A DNA stretch of 64,000 bases, taken from Chitinophaga polysaccharea. GTDB lineage: Bacteria; Bacteroidota; Bacteroidia; Chitinophagales; Chitinophagaceae. The position numbers were made by a program, and so were the translations under genes. This document shows positions 27,468 to 34,838 of the stretch, piece after piece (within the stretch, counting starts at the first letter, position 1; every line of letters starts with the position of its first letter). The notes below the pieces were generated by a model. It had not been told where the DNA came from. It saw only the letters and a program-made list of their open reading frames with translations, and ran no database searches. The stretch covers positions 2,294,001-2,358,000 of the forward strand of contig NZ_CABFVU010000001.1 in NCBI RefSeq assembly GCF_902150045.1, read 5' to 3'.

Positions 27468-28178
27468 ATGGCTACACCGTTCCACAATCCTTCATGTCAT
27501 CATTGCAAGGATCGTTTCTCGTCAATATTCTGCAAGGCGGAACAATGCAATCTCGATCAGATTGCGGATGCCAAAGTATGCTCAGTATACAGGAAAGGCC
27601 AGGTGATTTTCCACGAAGGCGCCTATCCTTTTGGCGTATACTGCGTAAACGATGGCAAAATAAAACTGTCGCACAGTGGAGATGACGGCCGGGAACAGAT
27701 TATACGCCTGGTCAAAGCCGGGGATATCATGGGTTACAAAGCCCTGCTGAGTAACGAGAGATATACGGCTACTGCTACTGCCCTGGAAGACTCTTCCATC
27801 TGTTTTATACCTAAAGATCTGTTTCTCAATATTCTGCAAAAAGACGCATCCCTTTCTTTTGAAATGATGCGCATTTTATCAAGCGAGCTGCGCAAAGCTG
27901 AACTGAAAATCACCCACCTTGCGCAAAAACCGGTAAGAGAGCGCCTTGCCGAAACACTGCTCTTTATAAAGGAAACTTACGGGCTTGAAGAAGACGGCCA
28001 TACCCTCAGCGTCCGCCTCTCCCGTGAAGAGATCGCCAACCTGGTAGGCACCGCCACAGAATCCGCTATCCGTCTGCTTTCTGAATTCAAAAAAGACGGC
28101 ATGATAGAGCTGGAAGGTAAAAAGATCCGCCTGCTGGATATGGACGAGATCATCAGAACCGCCAATCTTCAGGATTAA
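27468..28178 (+). CDS. Crp/Fnr-family regulator with N-terminal cysteine cluster
   Basis: Predicted 236-residue transcription factor. The start ATG at 27468 (MATPFHNPSCHHC) is preferred over a TTG six bases earlier. Four cysteines lie at residues 10, 13, 22 and 27 (C-x2-C-x8-C-x4-C), then a cyclic-nucleotide-like sensor domain, a long dimer helix and a winged helix with L-S-R-E-E-I-A-N-L-V-G-T-A-T-E-S-A-I-R. The recognition helix has E-S-x-x-R like Fnr. The cysteines could ligate an oxygen-labile Fe-S cluster, although E. coli FNR uses three N-terminal cysteines plus one internal. It lies just before ccoI, whose promoter carries two Fnr-like dyads, so it is the likely oxygen switch of the cbb3 genes (inference). 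Confidence 0.88.
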   Translation: MATPFHNPSCHHCKDRFSSIFCKAEQCNLDQIADAKVCSVYRKGQVIFHEGAYPFGVYCVNDGKIKLSHSGDDGREQIIRLVKAGDIMGYKALLSNERYTATATALEDSSICFIPKDLFLNILQKDASLSFEMMRILSSELRKAELKITHLAQKPVRERLAETLLFIKETYGLEEDGHTLSVRLSREEIANLVGTATESAIRLLSEFKKDGMIELEGKKIRLLDMDEIIRTANLQD

Positions 28179-28188
28179 TACCGCGTTC

Positions 28189-28224
28189 CTGACAAATATC
28201 ATATTCCCCCTTGACGCATATCAT
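28189..28224 (+). promoter_or_regulatory. Two Fnr-like dyads upstream of ccoI
   Basis: CTGAC-N4-ATCAT (28189-28202) and TTGAC-N4-ATCAT (28211-28224) resemble TTGAT-N4-ATCAA. Their centres are 22 bp apart (two helical turns). The second lies 29.5 bp before the first base of the -7 box, i.e. near -42 relative to the expected start of transcription, the classic class II activator position. Confidence 0.72.
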
Positions 28225-28254
28225 TGCCGCCCTCTGCAGCTACCGGTACTTTTG
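28224..28254 (+). promoter_or_regulatory. Promoter of ccoI
   Basis: TTG (28224-28226), 20 bases, then TACTTTTG (28247-28254). The -33 element directly overlaps the end of the proximal Fnr-like dyad. Transcription is expected near 28260, which excludes the TTG start at 28224. Confidence 0.7.
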
Positions 28255-28277
28255 TAACAGTTCAAAAGACCATCCTC

Positions 28278-30713
28278 ATGCCCGCTTGTTCCGCCAATAC
28301 CCATACTGCCTGCTATCACTGCGGGGAAAACTGTACTGATAACGATATTAGTTTACAGGATAAGGTATTCTGTTGTACAGGATGTAAAACAGTATATGAA
28401 ATACTGCACCAGCACAATCTTTGTGAATATTATGACCTTAATTCCAAACCAGGTATCAGCCGGCGGGTAGCGGTGCGAAGCGAGAAGTTTGCCTTCCTCG
28501 ATGATGAGAAAATTGCACAACAACTCCATCTTTTCAAAGATGATACCCAAACACATATTTCCTTTTATATACCACAGATCCACTGCAGCTCCTGTTTATG
28601 GCTGCTGGAAAACCTGCATCGTTTAGAGGAGGGAGTACAGCGGGTAACTGTTAATTTCAGTAAGAAAGAAGTGCTGGTCATTTATAACCACACTCTTACT
28701 TCTTTAAGAAAGATCGCCGAAGTTTTAACGGCTATCGGGTATGAGCCTTATATCAGCCTGCAGGACCTGCAACACAAAAAACCTGCTGTTAACCGGCAGC
28801 TGGTGTACCAGTTGGGCGTTGCAGGATTTTGCTTTGGCAATATTATGCTGCTGAGCTTCCCCGACTATTTTGCCGGCGCGGGTGGCCTTGATGCTACATT
28901 TAACCAGCTGTTCCGGTATATGAACCTGGTATTGGCATTGCCTGTATTGCTGTATAGCGCACAGGCATTTTATAAGTCGGCCTGGAGCGGCTTAAAGCAT
29001 GGCTTCCTCAATATCGACATACCTATTGTACTCGCTATCTTCGTCACTTTTGTGCGTAGCCTCTCGGAAGTATTCAATGGCCTGCCGGGATACTTTGATT
29101 CTATGACGGGTATTGTTTTTTTTATGCTTACAGGAAGAGTGTTACAGGATAAAACCTATCGCGGGCTTTCATTTGACCGGGACTACACCGCCTATTTTCC
29201 TATAGCCGTTAGCGTTATAAAAGAAGAAAAGGAAATTCCTGTAGCGCTGCCGGAACTCAGATCCGGCGATACCATTCGCATCCATAACAACGAGCTGGTG
29301 CCTGCGGATGGCATTATTGTAAGAGGCAAAGCGCTGATAGATTACAGCTTTGTTACAGGGGAAAGCGCTCCTGTAAGCAAGGCTATCGGGGAAATTATTT
29401 ATGCCGGTGGCAGGCAACTGGATGGTAACCTGGAAATACTGGTCATAAAGGAGGTGGCGCAAAGTTACCTGACCAGTTTATGGAACCGCGATGAGCTAAA
29501 AAACAGAGAAGAGAAACAGGTATCGTTTGTACATCTGCTGAGCCGTTATTTTACCTGGATAGTACTATTGATTGCCGCACTCACTGCCTGCTACTGGTGG
29601 TTGTATGAGCCCGGCCGTATATGGCCTGCGGTTACAGCTATCCTCATCATTGCCTGCCCCTGTGCATTGCTTCTGGCCTCATCCTTTACCAACGGGCATA
29701 TCCTGCGGATCCTGAGCCGGCATAAGCTTTACCTGCGCAATGCCCAGGCCATTGAAAATATGGCTGCCGTTACCCATATTGTATTCGATAAAACAGGTAC
29801 TCTCACCGGCAAAACAGGTAGTTCCGTTATCTATTACGGCAACCCGCTTACCCCTGCGCAGGAAGTAAGAATAGCCACGCTGGCAGCGCAATCCACGCAT
29901 CCCTTAAGCAGGGCAATAGTTCAGTATTGCGGTGATCCATTACCACAACAAACAAACGATTTCCGGTTGTTCCCCGGCAAAGGCGTATGCGGCTGGGTGG
30001 AAGGACACTTTATCCGGCTGGGCAATGCGGATTTCACCGGCGCCCACCGTAAAAATGAACAAACGGGAAGTGTAGTCTATGTATCTATCAACGAAAAGCT
30101 TTACGGTTTATTTACGATCCGCAACAGCTACCGCAGCGGCTTGCGGCCGCTGATACAGCAACTGCAAACCAGGTATATGCTGACTGTACTTTCCGGCGAC
30201 AACAACCATACTATCAGGCAGCTGCAGCAGCTGATGGACAGTGACGCCACGCTCATGTTTGAACAACAACCAGCCGATAAACTCGCTTATATCATCTCCC
30301 TGCAAAAAAAAGGAGAAAAGGTAATGATGATCGGCGATGGATTAAATGATGCCGGTGCGCTGAAACAAAGCGATATCGGTATTTCATTAACAGAAGACAG
30401 CAACAATTTTACACCGGCAAGCGACGGTATATTACATGCACAGCAATTACCCCTGCTGCTGTCTTTCATCCGTTTATGCAAAGCAAACAAACGGATTATC
30501 CTGGTCAGTTTTGCATTGTCGCTGCTATATAATATTACCGGTTTATACTTTGCTGTGCAGGGGATCTTATCGCCGCTGGTAGCTGCCATACTGATGCCTG
30601 CCAGTTCTGTCAGCATTATCCTGATCACTTTTGCATGCAGCGAATGGCAGGGTAAAATACTTTACAGTAAAGCGTTAGCGCAATTGAATGATAAAAGTCA
30701 TATTCCAGGTTGA
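28278..30713 (+). CDS. ccoI: Copper-transporting P1B ATPase for cbb3 oxidase assembly
   Basis: 811 residues from the ATG at 28278. The N-terminus has a cysteine-rich metal region (C-Y-H-C-G-E-N-C, F-C-C-T-G-C-K) followed by an HMA-like domain with H-C-S-S-C. The ATPase core has T-G-E-S-A-P, the membrane C-P-C motif near residue 459, the phosphorylation site D-K-T-G-T near 504 and G-D-G-L-N-D-A near 686. This arrangement is that of CcoI/FixI, which exports copper for loading the cbb3 oxidase. It lies between the Fnr-like gene and the oxidase operon. Its stop codon TGA is inside the distal part of the next promoter's dyad (30710-30723). Confidence 0.93.
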   Translation: MPACSANTHTACYHCGENCTDNDISLQDKVFCCTGCKTVYEILHQHNLCEYYDLNSKPGISRRVAVRSEKFAFLDDEKIAQQLHLFKDDTQTHISFYIPQIHCSSCLWLLENLHRLEEGVQRVTVNFSKKEVLVIYNHTLTSLRKIAEVLTAIGYEPYISLQDLQHKKPAVNRQLVYQLGVAGFCFGNIMLLSFPDYFAGAGGLDATFNQLFRYMNLVLALPVLLYSAQAFYKSAWSGLKHGFLNIDIPIVLAIFVTFVRSLSEVFNGLPGYFDSMTGIVFFMLTGRVLQDKTYRGLSFDRDYTAYFPIAVSVIKEEKEIPVALPELRSGDTIRIHNNELVPADGIIVRGKALIDYSFVTGESAPVSKAIGEIIYAGGRQLDGNLEILVIKEVAQSYLTSLWNRDELKNREEKQVSFVHLLSRYFTWIVLLIAALTACYWWLYEPGRIWPAVTAILIIACPCALLLASSFTNGHILRILSRHKLYLRNAQAIENMAAVTHIVFDKTGTLTGKTGSSVIYYGNPLTPAQEVRIATLAAQSTHPLSRAIVQYCGDPLPQQTNDFRLFPGKGVCGWVEGHFIRLGNADFTGAHRKNEQTGSVVYVSINEKLYGLFTIRNSYRSGLRPLIQQLQTRYMLTVLSGDNNHTIRQLQQLMDSDATLMFEQQPADKLAYIISLQKKGEKVMMIGDGLNDAGALKQSDIGISLTEDSNNFTPASDGILHAQQLPLLLSFIRLCKANKRIILVSFALSLLYNITGLYFAVQGILSPLVAAILMPASSVSIILITFACSEWQGKILYSKALAQLNDKSHIPG

Positions 30714-30723
30714 GTAAAATCAT
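30688..30723 (+). promoter_or_regulatory. Two Fnr-like dyads upstream of the cupin-cco operon
   Basis: ATGAT-N4-GTCAT (30688-30701) and TTGAG-N4-ATCAT (30710-30723), centres 22 bp apart. The second centre is again exactly 29.5 bp before the -7 box. Aligned with the ccoI promoter the shared text is TCATATTCC, three bases, TTGA, five bases, ATCATTG. The proximal site overlaps the ccoI stop codon. Confidence 0.72.
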
Positions 30724-30753
30724 TGTGGTAACGATAAGCCCCTTTTACCTTTG
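30722..30753 (+). promoter_or_regulatory. Promoter of the cupin-cco operon
   Basis: ATTG (30722-30725), 20 bases, TACCTTTG (30746-30753). Transcription would begin near 30759, leaving a leader of about 147 bases before the cupin gene. Confidence 0.72.
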
Positions 30754-30787
30754 CTATTATACGATACATAGTAGAATCTAAGCAACA

Positions 30788-30859
30788 CCTCAAATAAGCC
30801 CGTGCGAAATGGGCGTGTAAACAGCCGCTGAAAAGGCTGTTTACACGCAACGGGTGAGG
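30788..30859 (+). ncRNA. Structured 5' leader of the cupin-cco operon
   Basis: A perfect 14-bp stem, GCGTGTAAACAGCC (30813-30826) with GGCTGTTTACACGC (30835-30848), loop GCTGAAAA. Outside it CCCG (30799-30802) can pair with CGGG (30851-30854), and CCTCA (30788-30792) with TGAGG (30855-30859), giving a nested three-tier structure with an internal loop TGCGAAATGG. I do not recognise a known riboswitch class. It could control expression or message stability. Confidence 0.45.
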
Positions 30860-30905
30860 CATGCCGCAAAAAGAAGCATGGTAATTACATCACAACACAA
30901 CAGCC

Positions 30906-31196
30906 ATGAAAGGAATGAACGTAATGCAGGTAGCGGGAAATGAAAAAGTGAAGAGTTGTGCTATACTGAAAACAAAACGCTTTGACGCCACGCTGCTCAT
31001 TATGCAGCAGGGGCACCAGATTCCGCCGCATACATCGGCTGCTCATGCTATGATACTTATACTGGAAGGAAGGGTAGCGTTTATGCTCAATGAAGAAGTG
31101 ACTATCCTCGGATCCGGTGATGTTTTCTCCTTTGGCGCCAACGAAATACATGCACTGCAGGCACTGGAAACAGCACGATTTATCCTCATTAAATAA
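30906..31196 (+). CDS. Small cupin-domain protein
   Basis: 96 residues, a single cupin (conserved beta-barrel) fold: P-P-H-T-S-A-A-H-A-M-I-L-I-L-E-G-R first, then G-D-V-F-S-F-G-A-N-E-I-H-A-L second. The histidines (H43, H48 by position in the first motif and H in E-I-H-A-L) could hold a metal. It starts the operon ahead of ccoS and is separated from it by 6 bases. Its role in cbb3 oxidase biology is unknown; cupins can be enzymes, sensors or metal binders. Confidence 0.75.
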   Translation: MKGMNVMQVAGNEKVKSCAILKTKRFDATLLIMQQGHQIPPHTSAAHAMILILEGRVAFMLNEEVTILGSGDVFSFGANEIHALQALETARFILIK

Positions 31197-31202
31197 ATAA
31201 CC

Positions 31203-31361
31203 ATGAGCGTTATCATCATTTTACTGGGTGTTAGTTTACTTGTAGCAATGGGCTTCCTTGGCGCCTTTATCTGGTCGGTAAAAAATGGTCAGTTCGAAGA
31301 TGATTTCTCACCGGCGCACCGCATTCTTTTTGACGATAAGACTGATAACGTGAACGAATAA
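31203..31361 (+). CDS. ccoS: CcoS-type cbb3 oxidase assembly protein
   Basis: 52 residues, too short to be conspicuous: M-S-V-I-I-I-L-L-G-V-S-L-L-V-A-M-G-F-L-G, one membrane helix, then W-S-V-K-N-G-Q-F-E-D-D. The G-Q-F-(E/D)-D-x pattern after the helix is the mark of CcoS, needed for cofactor insertion into cbb3 oxidase. It lies 6 bases after the cupin and 30 before ccoNO. Confidence 0.88.
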   Translation: MSVIIILLGVSLLVAMGFLGAFIWSVKNGQFEDDFSPAHRILFDDKTDNVNE

Positions 31362-31391
31362 ACGCATTTATCAACACCTTCAAATACCGCT

Positions 31392-33536
31392 ATGTCACTC
31401 GAAAAATTTTATTACGACAACCGCACGGTGAAATGGTTTGCCTATGCCTGTATGTTCTGGGGGCTGATAGGCATGCTGGCCGGGTTGTGGGCAGCGCTGG
31501 AACTGGTGCTTCCAGGTCTTAACATGGGGTTTGCACCCATCACGTTCGGCAGGCTGAGGCCCGTACATACCAACGCCGTCATTTTTGCATTTGTGGGCAA
31601 TGGTATTTTCATGGGCGTATATTATTCGCTGCAACGGCTTTGTAAAGCGCGTATGTTCAACGATCTTCTGAGTAAGATCCATTTCTGGGGATGGCAGGCC
31701 ATTATTGCAGGAGGCGCCCTTACGCTGTTCCTGGGTTATACCACGGGCAAGGAATATGCAGAACTGGAGTGGCCTTTCGATATTGCCATTACGCTTATAT
31801 GGCTGGTGTTCGGCGCCAATATGCTGGGCACTATCCTTCGCAGGCGCGAATCACACTTATACGTAGCCATATGGTTTTACATTGGCACATGGGTAGCCAT
31901 TGCTATGCTGCATATTATTAACTCCTTTGAATTTCCTTTATCCCTGTTCAAAAGCTACAGCTGGTATGCGGGCGTACAGGATGCGCTGGTACAGTGGTGG
32001 TACGGGCATAATGCAGTGGCATTTTTTCTCACCACCCCTTACCTTGGACTGATGTACTACTTTGTGCCAAAGGCGGCCAACAGGCCTGTGTATTCCTATC
32101 GCTGGTCTATCATCCATTTCTGGTCGCTGATCTTTATCTATATCTGGGCCGGCCCGCATCACCTGCTGTACACCGCTTTGCCCGAATGGGCGCAATCATT
32201 GGGAACTGCTTTTAGTATTATGCTTATTGCTCCTTCCTGGGGAGGTATGCTCAACGGCCTGCTCACCCTGCGCGGCGCATGGGACCGCGTGCGGGAAGAT
32301 GCCATCCTGAAATTTTTTGTGGTGGCACTTACCTGCTATGGTATGGCCACTTTTGAAGGACCGATGCTGTCACTGAAAAACGTGAATGCCATCAGTCACT
32401 ATACCGACTGGACTATTGCGCATGTTCACGTAGGTGCACTCGGCTGGAATGGCTTCCTTACATTTGGTATCCTTTACTGGATGATCCCCCGCATTTTCGG
32501 CACCCGGCTTTATTCCCGCAAATGGGCCAATACCCATTTCTGGATTGGCACACTGGGCATCATCTTTTATGTAATTCCTCTTTACTGGGCAGCCTTTACA
32601 CAGAGTATGATGTGGAAACAGTTTACGGAAGAAGGGCAACTGAAATACCAGCTCCTGGAAACAGTAACCACCATAGTGCCTATGTATGCGCTGCGCGCAC
32701 TAGGAGGCATATTATACATCAGCGGCCTGGTACTTATGGTGGTAAACCTCTCCAAAACGATCCGGAAAGGTGCATTTATTGCCAACGAAGCAGCAGAAGC
32801 CCCGGCATTACCTAAAGAAATTGTTACGCACGGTAAAACGCACTGGCACAACTGGATAGAGCGCCGGCCCATACAATTGGTGGTATTCAGTTTGGTGGTG
32901 GTAGCTATTGGCGGACTACTGGAAATGATGCCAACCTTTCTTATCCGCAGTAACATCCCAACCATCAGCAGCGTAAAACCTTATACGCCACTGGAACTAC
33001 ATGGCCGGGATATTTACCTCCGGGAAGGCTGTTATACCTGTCACTCACAGATGATCCGTCCTTTCCGTGATGAAGTAGCCCGTTATGGCGAATACTCCAA
33101 GGCTGGCGAGTTTGTATACGATCATCCTTTCCAATGGGGCTCCAAGCGTACCGGCCCGGACCTGGCGCGGATTGGCGGCAAATATCCTGACTCCTGGCAC
33201 TTCAACCATATGCTCGATCCCACTTCTATGTCGCCAGGCTCTATTATGCCTGCTTATCCGTGGTTGTTTGAACAAAGGGTAGATAAAAGCAAAACGCCTG
33301 CTATGATCAACGTGATGCGAAAACTGGGTGTTCCCTATGCCAGCGGTTATGAACAACAGGCCAATGTCGATCTTGAAAAACAGGCACAAGAAATTACTGC
33401 ATCCCTGCAAAAGGATAAGGTACCGATCAAAGCCGATCGTGAAATTATCGCGCTAATCGCCTACCTGCAAAGGATGGGAAGAGATATTAAATCAGCTCCC
33501 CAACCTTCACCGGTAGCGGATAAAACTGAATTTTAA
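31392..33536 (+). CDS. ccoNO: Cbb3-type cytochrome c oxidase subunits I and II fused (CcoN-CcoO)
   Basis: 714 residues in one frame. Residues 1 to about 470 form CcoN, the haem-copper core with about twelve membrane segments and histidine ligands in H-T-N-A-V-I-F-A, W-Y-G-H-N-A-V, G-P-H-H-L-L-Y and H-V-H-V-G-A-L-G. Residues about 490-714 form CcoO, a membrane-anchored monohaem cytochrome c with the haem site C547-Y-T-C-H and Met ligand region M-S-P-G-S-I-M-P-A-Y-P-W. Fusion of the two is common in Bacteroidota. Together with CcoP it reduces oxygen at high affinity. Confidence 0.96.
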   Translation: MSLEKFYYDNRTVKWFAYACMFWGLIGMLAGLWAALELVLPGLNMGFAPITFGRLRPVHTNAVIFAFVGNGIFMGVYYSLQRLCKARMFNDLLSKIHFWGWQAIIAGGALTLFLGYTTGKEYAELEWPFDIAITLIWLVFGANMLGTILRRRESHLYVAIWFYIGTWVAIAMLHIINSFEFPLSLFKSYSWYAGVQDALVQWWYGHNAVAFFLTTPYLGLMYYFVPKAANRPVYSYRWSIIHFWSLIFIYIWAGPHHLLYTALPEWAQSLGTAFSIMLIAPSWGGMLNGLLTLRGAWDRVREDAILKFFVVALTCYGMATFEGPMLSLKNVNAISHYTDWTIAHVHVGALGWNGFLTFGILYWMIPRIFGTRLYSRKWANTHFWIGTLGIIFYVIPLYWAAFTQSMMWKQFTEEGQLKYQLLETVTTIVPMYALRALGGILYISGLVLMVVNLSKTIRKGAFIANEAAEAPALPKEIVTHGKTHWHNWIERRPIQLVVFSLVVVAIGGLLEMMPTFLIRSNIPTISSVKPYTPLELHGRDIYLREGCYTCHSQMIRPFRDEVARYGEYSKAGEFVYDHPFQWGSKRTGPDLARIGGKYPDSWHFNHMLDPTSMSPGSIMPAYPWLFEQRVDKSKTPAMINVMRKLGVPYASGYEQQANVDLEKQAQEITASLQKDKVPIKADREIIALIAYLQRMGRDIKSAPQPSPVADKTEF

Positions 33537-33547
33537 AATACAATACC

Positions 33548-33727
33548 ATGAAGTTCATTAACTACCTGGAATCTATATCCGGCATCAGTGTTTACCCGAT
33601 GGCATCGTTGCTGTTATTTACTGCCTTTTTTGTAGCCGCTTCACTTTGGGCTTTGAAAGCCGATAAAAAAATGGTGGATCATATCAGCCGTATTCCATTA
33701 GAAAATGACGATGCAAATCCCCAATAA
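33548..33727 (+). CDS. CcoQ-like small cbb3 subunit
   Basis: 59 residues (M-K-F-I-N-Y-L-E-S-I-S-G) with one membrane helix at about 16-36 and a charged tail. Position between ccoNO and ccoP and its size fit CcoQ (subunit IV), although the sequence is only weakly constrained. It overlaps no other gene; 10 bases separate it from ccoP. Confidence 0.72.
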   Translation: MKFINYLESISGISVYPMASLLLFTAFFVAASLWALKADKKMVDHISRIPLENDDANPQ

Positions 33728-33737
33728 AAGAAACATC

Positions 33738-34805
33738 ATGAATAAGCAGTTTATACAGCTATTGACCGGCAGTTTATTATGCAGTATCCACGCCTTCGCA
33801 GATAGCGGAACCCAGGGGTCTTCCGGGCTATCCGATCCGATAGCCCTTGTATTACTAGCAGTAGCCGGAGGATTATTACTGGCCATTGGCATCCTTGCCA
33901 ACGCGGTACTGGGCGCTATGGATATTTTCCGGGAAAAGATGAAGAAAGATGCCGGCAAGATGCTGGTAACCGGGGGGATTGTTGTGCTGACGCTCATCGG
34001 GAACAGCGCCTTCGCACAGGAGGCCTGCTACGCCAGCAACCCGGAGGTTACCAGGCTGTCGCAAACATCTTTCTACCTGCTGGTATCCGTTATTATACTG
34101 GAGCTGTCTGTGATCATCAGCCTTTTATTCCTGCTACGTTACCTGGTGGGCATCAAAAGAAGATCCAAACCGGCAAAAAAACCCGCTCCGGATAAACCAC
34201 GGGTGACCTGGTTGGAAAAGATCAATAAAACCAAAACGGTGGACGCCGCCGCAGAAGCAGAAGAAGACATGGGGCACAACTTCGACGGCATCCATGAGCT
34301 TAATAACCCTACGCCTCCCTGGTGGAAATGGGGATTTATATTCACCGTTTGTTTTGGTGTGGTATACTTCTGGCGTACGGAAATTTCCCACTCAGCGCCC
34401 AGCCAGCTGGAAGAACTGGCCGCAGCAGAAAAGATGGCTGCTATTGCCAAACAGGAATACCTGAAGAAAACCGCCAATAACATCGATGAAAACAATGTAA
34501 CCATGCTTACCGACCCAGCCGATATAGCCGCAGGTCAGAAGATATTTATCTCCAACTGTGCACCCTGTCATGGCCCGCAGGGACAAGGAGTGGTGGGGCC
34601 CAATCTTACAGACGATTACTGGCTGCATGGCGGTAAGCTCAATGAAGTATTTAAAACAATCAAGTACGGTGTGGCCGACAAAGGAATGAAATCCTGGAAG
34701 GAAGATTTTTCACCTAAGCAACTGGCGCAGGTAGCCTGCTACATCAAAACTTTATATGGCACCAACCCACCGAATGCCAAAGAACCGCAGGGACAAAAAG
34801 AATAA
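33738..34805 (+). CDS. ccoP: Cbb3 oxidase subunit III (CcoP), monohaem
   Basis: 355 residues from ATG at 33738. The N-terminal part is longer than in Proteobacteria: a signal-like helix, then further membrane segments near residues 22-45, 62-85 and 100-130. The CcoP hallmark follows, H-N-F-D-G-I-H-E-L-N-N-P-T-P-P-W-W-K, with a membrane helix, then a cytochrome c domain with one haem site (C-A-P-C-H near residue 274) and Met ligand in G-M-K-S-W. Proteobacterial CcoP carries two haems; a single one is usual for Bacteroidota. An exact 23-bp tandem duplication (34788-34833) covers its last codons and stop. Confidence 0.92.
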   Translation: MNKQFIQLLTGSLLCSIHAFADSGTQGSSGLSDPIALVLLAVAGGLLLAIGILANAVLGAMDIFREKMKKDAGKMLVTGGIVVLTLIGNSAFAQEACYASNPEVTRLSQTSFYLLVSVIILELSVIISLLFLLRYLVGIKRRSKPAKKPAPDKPRVTWLEKINKTKTVDAAAEAEEDMGHNFDGIHELNNPTPPWWKWGFIFTVCFGVVYFWRTEISHSAPSQLEELAAAEKMAAIAKQEYLKKTANNIDENNVTMLTDPADIAAGQKIFISNCAPCHGPQGQGVVGPNLTDDYWLHGGKLNEVFKTIKYGVADKGMKSWKEDFSPKQLAQVACYIKTLYGTNPPNAKEPQGQKE

Positions 34806-34833
34806 AGCATCAGGGACAAAAAGAATAAAGCAT
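34788..34833. repeat. Exact 23-bp tandem duplication across the ccoP stop
   Basis: Bases 34788-34810 are repeated exactly at 34811-34833 (CAGGGACAAAAAG then AATAAAGCAT in each). The first copy holds the last codons and stop of ccoP; the second lies just before ccoG and encodes nothing used. Confidence 0.95.
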
Positions 34834-34838
34834 CGGTT

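Noticed and set aside
27414..27485. Longer N-terminus for the pseudouridine synthase from 27485
   Set aside because: It would run antisense through the promoter and start of the Fnr-like gene; the family-like start begins at the GTG at 27413.
34788..34833. Insertion-sequence target-site duplication
   Set aside because: The two copies are directly adjacent with nothing inserted; a simple tandem duplication explains it.
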